A DNA stretch of 64,000 nt from the NCBI GenBank assembly GCA_028284465.1, contig JANQRR010000001.1, positions 1 to 64,000 of the forward strand, in the 5' to 3' direction. This document shows, in pieces, positions 27,982 to 37,000 of this stretch. This DNA comes from Gammaproteobacteria bacterium. GTDB taxonomy: Bacteria; Pseudomonadota; Gammaproteobacteria; JAJFKO01. A model generated the notes under the pieces. The model had not been told where the DNA came from. It ran no database searches and saw nothing but the letters and a program-made list of their open reading frames with translations. The number at the start of each line of letters is the position of its first letter. Within the stretch, counting starts at the first letter, position 1. The position numbers and the translations under genes were made by a program.

Positions 27982-28067
27982 ATTGTAATGTTAGCATATA
28001 TGCTAACTATATTCAAGTAGATGCACACAAATATGGGGGAAAGGGTGCCAAAAAAATGCGGCCTTCC

Positions 28068-28432
28068 CTATTCTAATTCTATTGAACCTTCAAATGTCCA
28101 CGGAGGTATGGTAATCGTCAATAGCTGCGCTGGGGTATTTCCAGCATTGGTTGTGTTATGAGAGATGTTTGGCGGTATATCTTTTTGTATCGCCTTTCTT
28201 TAGGGTAACGGTTTCGTCGCCTAGCGTTAATAAGATGTCGCCCTCTAGTATGTTAATAAATTTCTTCAGCATGAGGATGATAATGATTTGATGTTGTTGC
28301 GTCTACTGGCAGGATTGAATGCGCCACACTACATGACCGAAGCAGACTATTATTAGCATTAAGCAATTCATAGACTTGTTCATTTTGTTTGCCAATAAAT
28401 GGTTTTATACGAAACCTATTCGCAATAAACAT
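28068..28432 (-). pseudogene. Cupin-domain protein, disrupted by frameshifts
   Basis: The minus strand from ATG 28432 reads MFIANRFRIKPFIGKQ, then SILPVDATTSNHYHPHAEEIY and a stop. A second frame continues NILEGDILLTLGDETVTLKKGD, and a third gives PPNISHNTTNAGNTPAQLLT and ITIPPW to the end. Together these form a normal small cupin (metal-binding HxH...E and the PxxxxHxxxNxG end), broken by at least two frameshifts. Not functional as it stands. Confidence 0.75.
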
Positions 28433-29169
28433 GAGGCATACTTCTTTGCTAAGAAATCTGTTTTTATCGTTTTAGATGCATAATATTCAAAGATAACTCT
28501 GGGGTCATAGTCTGCGCAGAGCGATGTAGATGGGGTGCTATGACAATTATCTTTATATTATCCGTAAATATGAACTGTATATATTTTGTTATATCATTTC
28601 AAGATTTTTCTATATTTTTCTATTGTTATTAATTTGAATTTACTTGTTTATCTTGTTTAATATCTGGTGATAAGAATGCCATATTAATTTTCCTAATCTT
28701 GATCACATCATTATTTAACTCTAAATGCGATCAAAATATTTAGTAAATAGATACTCTTCTTTTTTCGTTAAGAAGCGCAAAAATGCGTAAAAATTAAACA
28801 AATATTAACCTTTAAAAATTAAGATTTTAAGGAACTATCTCCAACTAATCCACTATCGTCAGCCATCCCACCACACCTGTCGCAACAGGGTTGCGTAGTA
28901 GTAAAATTTATGTTTTTCAGAGAGTTACATTAAAAAACGATGATTTTATAAATTTGCGATCTTAGCCCATTATTTGCATCAAAGCTACATCAATATGATG
29001 GCATCATGCATCATACTATTTTTTTAAAAATTTTAGCAATATTGAAATTAAATCGCCCTATTTTAAATAATTTATGCATCATTTATACATCAATGCGCAT
29101 CACAAAAATGTTAAATTTTTCGTATAACATGATATAATGCATCAATTTCGATGCAATGAGGAAAGGCTA
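28433..29169. other. Intergenic region with operator-like repeats at its right end
   Basis: No gene seen. A small dyad CGCAAC-AGG-GTTGCG lies at 28881-28895. The last 170 bp, upstream of the ribbon-helix-helix gene, contain many copies of GCATCA/ATGCATCA. Confidence 0.5.
28995..29160 (+). promoter_or_regulatory. Promoter and repeated GCATCA operator of the ribbon-helix-helix gene
   Basis: GCATCATGCATCAT (29001-29014), ATGCATCA, TACATCAATGCGCATCA and ATGCATCA, followed by TTTCGATGCA, are spread over 150 bp. TATAAT at 29133-29138 is a good -10 box; the -35 is weak. Iterated short half-sites ahead of a ribbon-helix-helix gene are typical of autoregulated plasmid or island regulators. Confidence 0.6.
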
Positions 29170-29541
29170 ATGAAGCGAATAACTGTGACGTTTAAAGACG
29201 ATCTAATTGCCCAGCTTGAAGACCGGATGAAAGAAAAGAAGTTGAATTCTCTGTCCGAATGTGTCCGAGAACTCGTTGTACTTGCCCTTAAAATTGAAGA
29301 TGCTGCCAAGCAAAAATCACACGCAAATAAACAAGACAATGAAGAATTAGTATTACTAAAAGATGTTAGAAACCTTTTAAAAAATAACTTAACGTGGACA
29401 ATGGAATCACGCTTACTTTCACGTTTATTGGTTGAAAATATTCCTAGTCTTAAAAAGCCAGAAGTTGCCAATATACTAGAAATCTATAAAGAAAAAGCGG
29501 GAGCGCATGTAAAAGGATTGCTAAAAGAAGATGTTGATTAG
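29170..29541 (+). CDS. Ribbon-helix-helix DNA-binding protein
   Basis: 123 aa from ATG 29170, chosen for AGGAAAGG just upstream; an in-frame ATG at 29137 sits within the promoter. Residues 1-43 (KRITVTFKDDLIAQLEDRM...NSLSECVRELVVLALKI) form a classical ribbon-helix-helix: a strand, then two helices. The remaining 80 residues are helical, with a central linker, and probably mediate oligomerisation. Such proteins serve as plasmid copy/partition regulators, antitoxins or relaxosome accessory factors. The operator repeats upstream favour self-repression. No partner gene follows, so an antitoxin role is less likely. Confidence 0.8.
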   Translation: MKRITVTFKDDLIAQLEDRMKEKKLNSLSECVRELVVLALKIEDAAKQKSHANKQDNEELVLLKDVRNLLKNNLTWTMESRLLSRLLVENIPSLKKPEVANILEIYKEKAGAHVKGLLKEDVD

Positions 29542-29789
29542 TGTCAACAATAACGTCAGATTTTTAGCCTCTAGAATAAAGTGCTGTAATATTCCCTTTT
29601 TGGTTTTTCAACTTCATGAAGCATAATGAATAATTAAAACACAGTAAATTATTTATAAGATGGATCAAACAGTAATGTAATTTATGGGTAAAATATAAAT
29701 ATTTAACTTATGCTTATTATTAGTCCAGTAACTAATTTTGTATTGATTAGTGTATAATACATACAGTTATAAAAAGGAGGTATAGAGAT

Positions 29790-30053
29790 ATGCACAATAG
29801 ACAGCAACAAAGGAGTAATAATCGATCTGATCCACGGGAGCGAACAAGAGCGTCAGCTTCTATGATTTTCACGGGAAGAACTGACAATCCTGGAGCATTG
29901 CCTATATCCCGAAACCAAATGCAATTTCTTAATCGTATATCATACTATTTATGTGGTGCCGTGCTAACTTGTATACTTTTATCAGTTATATTGTGTAGTC
30001 TTAGCAATGATCGACTAAGTGAATGTACTCTCATACCAAGATTTCTAAGATAA
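29790..30053 (+). CDS. Small single-pass membrane protein
   Basis: 87 aa. Basic, polar N-terminus (RQQQRSNNRSDPRERTRAS) and one membrane helix at about 52-70 (YYLCGAVLTCILLSVILCSL), with a short C-terminal tail. AAGGAGG is well spaced before the ATG. Stands alone. Family not recognised. Confidence 0.6.
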   Translation: MHNRQQQRSNNRSDPRERTRASASMIFTGRTDNPGALPISRNQMQFLNRISYYLCGAVLTCILLSVILCSLSNDRLSECTLIPRFLR

Positions 30054-30310
30054 GTTATTAACTAAAATATTAATGATCAGCGGCTTAAATAAAAGATGCA
30101 AAATAAATCTTAAAAATAACATAAGCCATTTAGGTGGTTAAGAGTACAAAGTTTACTAAAGTGAATGGTGATATTGACATAAATGATCTGGCTATTAATT
30201 ACTTCGTAGAGAATAGTCATTCGTTTTTAAGCAAGAAGCGCTGCAAAATGTGAAATTTTTGAAAGCTAATGATTGAGTAGAAATTAACATATGAGATAAG
30301 GAGATAAATC

Positions 30311-31429
30311 ATGGGTAATTTAATTGTTAACAAACAAGGAAAACTAAGGTTACCAAAAATTTCAACAAGTAAAAATCTGATTGAGGTAATAATAAGGTTG
30401 CCTGATCACAAGGCATTAGATAAAGAAAAACAACAACAAATCTTCAAGTTATTCACTACTTACTGGCAACAGGCGGGAATTCGTTTTAAATTACACGAAA
30501 TGGGTGTACAAGAACGGACTAATGAAATAGCAAGTGAACGGTTCACGCAGGATGTAGAAATGAGAACTGGAAAGAAGCAACCTCCTTACAAACGAAACAT
30601 TCTTCAAGAACAGTATTTTTATATTGACCTTACGTGTACCATAGGTACTTCTTATCAAAAAACTTGGCAATCCCCATTACGCAAAAGCACATCAGCTTAT
30701 GTAGCTATCAATCTCAAAAGAAGACTATTTCAAGAAGATATCTTGCATGAAGTCGGTCATGCATTAGGATTAGCTCATGAACATCAACGCCTAGACAGAA
30801 ATGAACATGTTGAGCCTTTTAGCAAACAACAATACAGCAATGATCTAAGCAATGGCGAACAAATTGATTGTCATCCCTCACAATTTCCATTCCAGTCCGT
30901 TCCTTTCGGCCCTTATGATCCAGACTCTATTATGCATTATCCTGGGGTATTCGTTGATATAAATAGCAGTCAACCTATTGGTGGCACACCGGAGAAGCCG
31001 AAATTTCCCAAGCAATTATCGGCAGGAGATATTTACGCTGCACGTTTTCTTTATAACGAAGCACGGATCCGTAAACATTTAGATAATCAGATTAACCTTC
31101 AATATGGGAGAACAACAAAAGAGATGATATCGGAAGCAAAAAAAACACAATCCGAACGACAATGTATTTTACGGCCACCCTACTCTCATGCAGAGTGTGT
31201 CAAAATACGAACATTTGAGGTAGTAAAAGGCCAATTAGAGCAACTAAACAAATTAAACATTCCAATAAAGGACTTGGATAGGAATCTTTACCAATGGGCA
31301 GAACACCACCGTAATAATGTTCAGCAACAGCGTCCATCTACTAGTTCATCTTCATCAGTAACACGGCTTCAGGATGAGGGAGTAACAAATTATTCTTCAC
31401 CTGAACCTGGTGGCTGCTGTAGTACATAG
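30311..31429 (+). CDS. Astacin-like zinc metalloprotease (M12A-type motif)
   Basis: 372 aa. The zinc site HEVGHALGLAHEHQRLDR (H146, E147, H150, H156) matches the astacin signature HExxHxxGxxHExxRxDR, and a Met-turn follows at about 206-210 (SIMHY). Upstream residues (LIEVIIRLPDHKALD...FTTYWQQAGIRFKL) fit the substrate-cleft strands. There is no signal peptide, so export by a specialised secretion system, or action inside the cell, is more likely than general secretion. The C-terminal 40 residues are Ser-rich (STSSSSSV) and end GGCCST, a Cys pair that could be lipidated in a host. AAGGAG precedes the ATG. Substrate unknown. Confidence 0.8.
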   Translation: MGNLIVNKQGKLRLPKISTSKNLIEVIIRLPDHKALDKEKQQQIFKLFTTYWQQAGIRFKLHEMGVQERTNEIASERFTQDVEMRTGKKQPPYKRNILQEQYFYIDLTCTIGTSYQKTWQSPLRKSTSAYVAINLKRRLFQEDILHEVGHALGLAHEHQRLDRNEHVEPFSKQQYSNDLSNGEQIDCHPSQFPFQSVPFGPYDPDSIMHYPGVFVDINSSQPIGGTPEKPKFPKQLSAGDIYAARFLYNEARIRKHLDNQINLQYGRTTKEMISEAKKTQSERQCILRPPYSHAECVKIRTFEVVKGQLEQLNKLNIPIKDLDRNLYQWAEHHRNNVQQQRPSTSSSSSVTRLQDEGVTNYSSPEPGGCCST

Positions 31430-31466
31430 TGTTATCTAAGCATACACTTAAAATGAAGATTCGTTC

Positions 31467-31595
31467 TCATACCTCTTGTTCGATTTCTTTTGTTTGTTCG
31501 TGAGTTTCTATAACTTGACGAGATAACATTTCATAGTCTTGATACGCTTGAATGACATCTTCACTCATATCTCCATATTCTTGCTTAATGACATT
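31467..31595 (-). pseudogene. Remnant of a second traI 3' end
   Basis: The minus strand translates as VIKQEYGDMSEDVIQAYQ, DYEMLSRQVIETHEQTK and EIEQEV-stop. This aligns with the last residues of the intact TraI (VIEQDNTKISDELIQAYQ... DIEQEI-stop). The match ends abruptly at 31596, where the stop codon of the cysteine-dioxygenase-like gene begins, so a recombination junction lies exactly there. Confidence 0.8.
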
Positions 31596-32177
31596 TTAAT
31601 TGACGTGAATGTTCTCCTCAATCACTGTGCCTGCCTCAGAAGATAATTTGAAAAAGAGGTCATGGCTATAGGGATGGCGTTGTCGGTGTTTAAAATCCCA
31701 TAGGCTTCTTTTACAGTGAATCTCTTCTTTTAAGACATCCATTGGATAAAAATGCAATTGGATAGTATGTTCTTCGGCAACATTCATATCGTCATGAGGC
31801 CGATCACCTGTCAAATGATAAACGTGGCCTGGCTCGCAAATAGTGCTACTTACCGCTGTCGCTACTTGTTGCTTATCTAATTGATATTCGGTATTCCGAG
31901 AACAACCCGATAAAATCGTTACCCAAGTGTCACTACCATGATCATGGATCGCTGTACGCTGATCTGGTTTTAATACAAAGACAGACAGGAATATCTGTTT
32001 GTCCTGAGCAATAATTAAGGCGCCTCCATCGCTAGGAAATTTTCCTAAGCGCTGTACTTCAAGTAAAAGCGTTTTTCGTTTTTTACCCATATCACGACAT
32101 ATCTGCGTGATTTTCTTGTTGTCATGTTTTTCTGAAGCATTAATGAGTTGTTTAATATAATTATTTAATGTCTCCAT
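31596..32177 (-). CDS. Cysteine dioxygenase-like cupin protein
   Basis: 193 aa, the normal size for type I cysteine dioxygenases. The metal-binding motif is present (QRTAIHDHGSDTWVTILSG, with HxH) and a distal His lies in VYHLTGDRPHDD. This family oxidises cysteine or related thiols (for example 3-mercaptopropionate) using Fe(II). The end of the gene coincides with the junction to the traI remnant, so its last residues may derive from the fusion. Only a weak ribosome-binding site is visible. Single gene; substrate not predictable. Confidence 0.75.
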   Translation of the reverse strand: METLNNYIKQLINASEKHDNKKITQICRDMGKKRKTLLLEVQRLGKFPSDGGALIIAQDKQIFLSVFVLKPDQRTAIHDHGSDTWVTILSGCSRNTEYQLDKQQVATAVSSTICEPGHVYHLTGDRPHDDMNVAEEHTIQLHFYPMDVLKEEIHCKRSLWDFKHRQRHPYSHDLFFKLSSEAGTVIEENIHVN

Positions 32178-32579
32178 TGTTTACACCACATGTTAATTAC
32201 CTTTGTCATTATATCATCAAAGTCAAATTAGCTCTATTTAAAAATTAGTATCCTTGAAGTAACTTTTTCCGTTATTATTTCTCAAAATGCTTCGAGATAG
32301 TAATAATTTACGTTATCGTTTTGTAGGTGGCTTCCCAGATGAGCATTCTGCATAATATTATATGCTGCAAGATTAAGGTATATCGTAAACACACAGTAGG
32401 GCACCAAAAAATATTATGAATATGGAATTACAGCAGCTCGACAGACACATTCATGCTGTTTGATAAATGGAGCAGTTTAATCGAAGGAAATTAAAAAAGC
32501 GAAAAATATTGACATTACCAAGACAACATGCTTCTTTTAAAACAAGTAAAAACTCAAATTGATAAAATTTAATTTATGT
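32178..32579. other. Intergenic region, nothing recognised
   Basis: About 400 bp of AT-rich sequence between the cysteine-dioxygenase-like gene and the 3' end of the deaminase-like gene, both on the minus strand. Only very short frames; no repeat or RNA gene recognised. Confidence 0.5.
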
Positions 32580-33728
32580 CTATTTATGTATATTCATAAG
32601 GAATGATACCATCTTTTCATCTGAGTTATATTGTCTAGAGTCATATTGCTCAGGCAAATTATTAGATACGAATGACGTTGAATACTTTGCCGTGTTCCAA
32701 AACACCGTTCTTTTAGGGATCTTCGAAGCTTTTATTTTTAAAAATTCTTCTTTTTTATATAATTCTTGAAGATCTTCCCTCGTACACTTGTCTACATGCA
32801 AGATAAATGAGCTTTTTGATTTTTTAATATCTAAAACTTTTTCGTGTGTATAGGTTCTTGGAGGTATTTCAAAGTCTTTTTCGTATAGATAAGGCTTTTT
32901 TAGTTTATTTGTAACGCTCGATTTTAATGCAGCACTATATCTTATAATAACTTTAAAATTTTTATTTATTTCAAGTCCACAACCTGGAGCTATGGCTTTT
33001 ATTTTGGCTATAAATTTTTCTTGAAATTCGTAAGTGCCTGATTGACAAGGAGCACACATATCACGTGTAGAATGTAAATCTAGTATGCAAGTATAAATTT
33101 TACGCTTCTGACTATTAGGTATATCAAGCTTACTCCTAAAATAACTCAACACATATTGCATATTTTCTTTTATTAATAAGAATTCATAAAGATTCTTTTC
33201 AGAATGAAGATCTGTAGTTTTGTGAACTATTTCACTTTCAGGTGATATGTAAAGTGGTACAGATAAAAATTTTCTTGGAATAAGATGACCTTTACCAGGA
33301 TATGCCTCAGCTGTTATGACAAATCCAATATTCACAAGCAAGTAATTGTATTGTATCGGATTTCTCTTTCTCTGAGAAATAGGCTTGCATTCCCATTCAT
33401 AATATTTTTTTGGTGATTTCTTGCCTCCAGTCCAGTTACATCTTTGTTCGCCATTATAATAAACAACTTCATCTATTGCCTGTCGGGTATGAATAGGCAA
33501 CGACTCCATGTCTGTTTGTTCTCCAACAAAACAATCTTTTAATTTGTGTTTACTACTTTTATAAAATAGAGAAAATGATGAAGTATAGATAATCCCTGGT
33601 TCATAACCATTATTTTCAATTTCTTGTTGTTTAATTTTTTCAACTTTTTCTAGATACTTTTTCTTTTCTGATTCGACAACTTCTTTTTCTTTACCTTTTT
33701 CTGGTTGAGGTGATGATGGTGGTGTCAT
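32580..33728 (-). CDS. Hypothetical protein with deaminase-like HxE...CxxC motif
   Basis: 382 aa. The Lys/Glu-rich N-terminus follows a Pro/Ser start (TPPSSPQPEKGKEKE). In the middle, H175-S-E177 (DLHSEKNLYEFLL) and C225-A-P-C228 (RDMCAPCQSG), preceded by a hydrophobic strand (IYTCILDLHS), fit the zinc site of the cytidine-deaminase-like fold, where His and two Cys hold zinc and Glu is the proton shuttle. Bacterial toxin deaminases and some effectors share this layout. The flanking regions match nothing I know. AAGGAAGGA precedes the ATG. Motif recognised by eye; a nucleotide or protein target is not predictable. Confidence 0.65.
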   Translation of the reverse strand: MTPPSSPQPEKGKEKEVVESEKKKYLEKVEKIKQQEIENNGYEPGIIYTSSFSLFYKSSKHKLKDCFVGEQTDMESLPIHTRQAIDEVVYYNGEQRCNWTGGKKSPKKYYEWECKPISQRKRNPIQYNYLLVNIGFVITAEAYPGKGHLIPRKFLSVPLYISPESEIVHKTTDLHSEKNLYEFLLIKENMQYVLSYFRSKLDIPNSQKRKIYTCILDLHSTRDMCAPCQSGTYEFQEKFIAKIKAIAPGCGLEINKNFKVIIRYSAALKSSVTNKLKKPYLYEKDFEIPPRTYTHEKVLDIKKSKSSFILHVDKCTREDLQELYKKEEFLKIKASKIPKRTVFWNTAKYSTSFVSNNLPEQYDSRQYNSDEKMVSFLMNIHK

Positions 33729-34018
33729 ATTTTCTTCCTTCCTTTTGTTAGTCCCTAAAAACAGTTTTGAAGATGTACTATGATGCTAATGCAATATACT
33801 TTTCTAACATTAATTGATATTTTGCTTAGATTACCATTTAATAAAAATAAAGTCCGTTTGGTTCTTATTTTATGGATATTTTTTATACCACAAAACACGT
33901 TGGATTACAAGCAGAATTGCTTGAAAACTATTTATCAAATTACTATAAATGTATGAATAAATGATCCTTATACGTTTTTGCTAAACACTATGAGAGAAAA
34001 GACCTTAAAGTTTTGTTA
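33729..34018. other. Intergenic region after the tra operon
   Basis: 290 bp of AT-rich sequence downstream of traI. A weak inverted repeat (CAAGCA-GAAT-TGCTTG, near 33909-33924) is present; no strong terminator and no convincing oriT was recognised. Confidence 0.4.
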
Positions 34019-37000
34019 CTAAATTTCTTGTTCAATGTCTTTTGCTTGTTTAGAATCTTTTGCCTTTTCATTGTTTGCGATAACGTGACTATCTAGCACT
34101 TCATACTCTTGATACGCTTGAATTAATTCATCACTTATTTTTGTATTATCTTGTTCAATCACATTATCCATCGCCTTTGCCAATTTTTCATCGGTTGATA
34201 CCATCAAATCAATCTGCTCTGCATACTTATCAGCGACATTCATTACATGGTTTTGCACATTTTCTTTAATTGTTTTCGTTGGTGGGTTAGCTGCTGTTTC
34301 CTCGTGACCAGGTAACATCTCCACAGGTTGCGCACGTTCAATGATTTCAACAACCGCTTTTGGGCCGTCTGCTTTATACATATCATTATAATCAGTTTTT
34401 CGATACCCTGCTCTATCGTCTGGTATCGCGACCTGTATACCATGATATTCTTTTAACTTCGTAACAAGCTTGGTTTTCTCCACTTTGTCATGTCCACCAT
34501 CATTATCAAGACAAACGATTTTTTGCTCGATGTCTGTATGCTTAATCGCATTGATATAATTCGATTGACTTAAAGTGATCTCAATCGGATAGTGTTGTGA
34601 TGCGGCGAGAACACTGACACCATCTTCAGGCCCTTCAATAAATACGCCGACGGATTGTTGTGGTGCCTGCTGATTGAGTTTTACACTCGCACCGTGTAGA
34701 ACACCCCACGTTTGTTTTGCCAGCTCAAGGTCCGCTTTTTTTTGTGCGGTGTGTTCATCAAGATAAATCGCTTGAATAGATTGTACGTTTCCTGATTGAT
34801 TGCGCGCAATAGCAATCAAGGCAGGCCCCGTATATTTATTACGGCTAGAATAAACCGCCGGATGGAAACGAATAGCATCACGTACATTATCTATGATAGG
34901 ATCTAAATGAATACCACGATGTTCGCGTAAATACTTTTCTGCTAACGTCCCTTTGATCGGTTGGCTACGTTCAGCAATTTTAGTGGCATAGGCTACGCTA
35001 TCTTTTTGATGCTTATTCCAGTTGTTTGGATCGCTTTTATCGATTGCAGGCACTTTTTTATAGGTCATAGGCACGTTTAACGTCGTTGATATTTGCTCTT
35101 TGGTCACGCCAAGTAATTGCATGGCATAGTCGAGTGATTGTTTAAAATCCGCATGATACTTCTTTTGAATGAGTTGCAATAAATTGCCACCCTCACCCGT
35201 TTTAAAGCTATACCACAAGCCTTGCTTATCGCCCTGCACCGCCACAAAGAAACTGCCGCCATCACGTTTAGTATCTTCACCACCAAACTGCTCACTATAA
35301 CTGTATTGATAGTGGGTGCCGTTTCTTTTTTTTGGTTCACCGAGTAAGCGTAACACCACATACTCTGCACTATCATGTAATCGCGTAATAAGATGATTGG
35401 CATCGATGGTGATCTTTTCCTTAACCTCATGTGTCGGTAAACGAGATGTGCTGTTCGTTGACGTGTTGTTCATCAGTGTTTTTTGTGTGTTTGTTTGAAA
35501 CGATACCTCACCTATTGTTTCTAACGCACTGGTTTTATCGCCGGGTGAAGCAATCACTTTATCCAGCAATGCTTGCTTATTATTGGTGTAGAAGGTGACG
35601 TGTTTAACTGCTCTGGTGAGCATAATTAAAAACGCTTTTTGAGTGGTGAGATGCTGACTATAACTTTCCATGTTAGCGAGTACACGCTGATAACTACCAC
35701 CTTGAACGGCGTAACTTGTCAATGAGTAGGCGAGATCCCAATGCTTAAATGTCGATTGAGTAAGGTCAATCGTGTCCGTCTTTCCGGTTGTTTGCAGTCC
35801 TTGTCGCCCTATGATGACGTGATCCACCACCGCGATATTATTGTCGATACGATGAATGCGTGCAAATTCGGGGCTGATTAAACCTAACGTTTTATCGGTG
35901 CGTGTCCAACGGATCATCATGCCCGGCATGATGGTTCTGTCCTCACGGGTATAGACTTCAATACGACGATGCTGCTCGTTATCATAGTGTGTCGGTTGCC
36001 ATATACGATCGGGATGATCCGGTTTGCAAAGCGTGAGTATATTCTCTTTAGGATGGACTTTTTTAACGTGCCAATACTCCCCTTTATGTAATTGTAAACG
36101 TTGATCCGTATACCCAAAACGCAATATGTCACCTTCAACAAAATTAGCCGCATGGCTTTGTTCCACTGTTGTCATGTCTTTAGGCACAAAGACCGTCGTC
36201 TCATGACACTCGCCCGATAACTCACCTTGCGCTCTTAACTGCTTGACCACAAGATCATTGAGTAATTTTCGCTGCGCATTACCGAGTGTGATCATCGCGG
36301 TTTGTGCACGTGCTCGTGGTGAGCGTTGCGCATAGTCCTTTGCCATCATTGCCAATCGCGTTGTTTGATCATCCAATGGTTTTCCGTCGACGAGCACTTC
36401 ACCGACTTCAATGATACGATCACCGAGCGTGTTAAACGCTGCATTGAAGTGTGCCTCATAGGTTTGCTTGACCGCTTGACGTAAGGTATTGTTTCGTTGA
36501 CGCACAATGTCAGTCAACTCCAGCGTGTGGATGCCGATTTGTTTTAACAACGCATCCGGTTTACCCGCTTCAATGGCATGATGTTGTTTCACATCACCTA
36601 CCATAATTACTCTGGCGTTAAGCGCCTTAGCGTACCATAACACGTCATGCAAACGACGATTGGATGTCATCGAGTTTTCATCCACTGCCATGATGAAAGG
36701 ATGATGATGTTGCCCTGTCGGATCAATACCGTTTGCCTCGTCACGACGTTGTTCCCCTAAAAAGCTATCGAGTGTTTGTGCATGTAATCCGCGATCCCGT
36801 AACTCTTTCACCGCTTTATGCGTCGGCGCTAAACACAACAACTCTACGGTATGCTGTGATAGGGTTTTTAGTAACGGTTCCACCTGAGCGAGCAATGTGG
36901 TTTTCCCCGTACCCGCTCTGCCCTGCAACATCAACACGCGATCAGTGGATGTCATCCATGCGGTAAGTGCTGCCCGGTGATCGGCTTTCATCGGGTTATC

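Noticed and set aside
30134-30253. 39-codon frame VKSTKFTKVNGDIDINDLAI... starting at a GTG
   Set aside because: No ribosome-binding site; too short to support; could be a remnant.
33729-34018. oriT downstream of traI
   Set aside because: No F-like nic word or set of inverted repeats recognised; the same holds for 60127-60322, so oriT is left unassigned.
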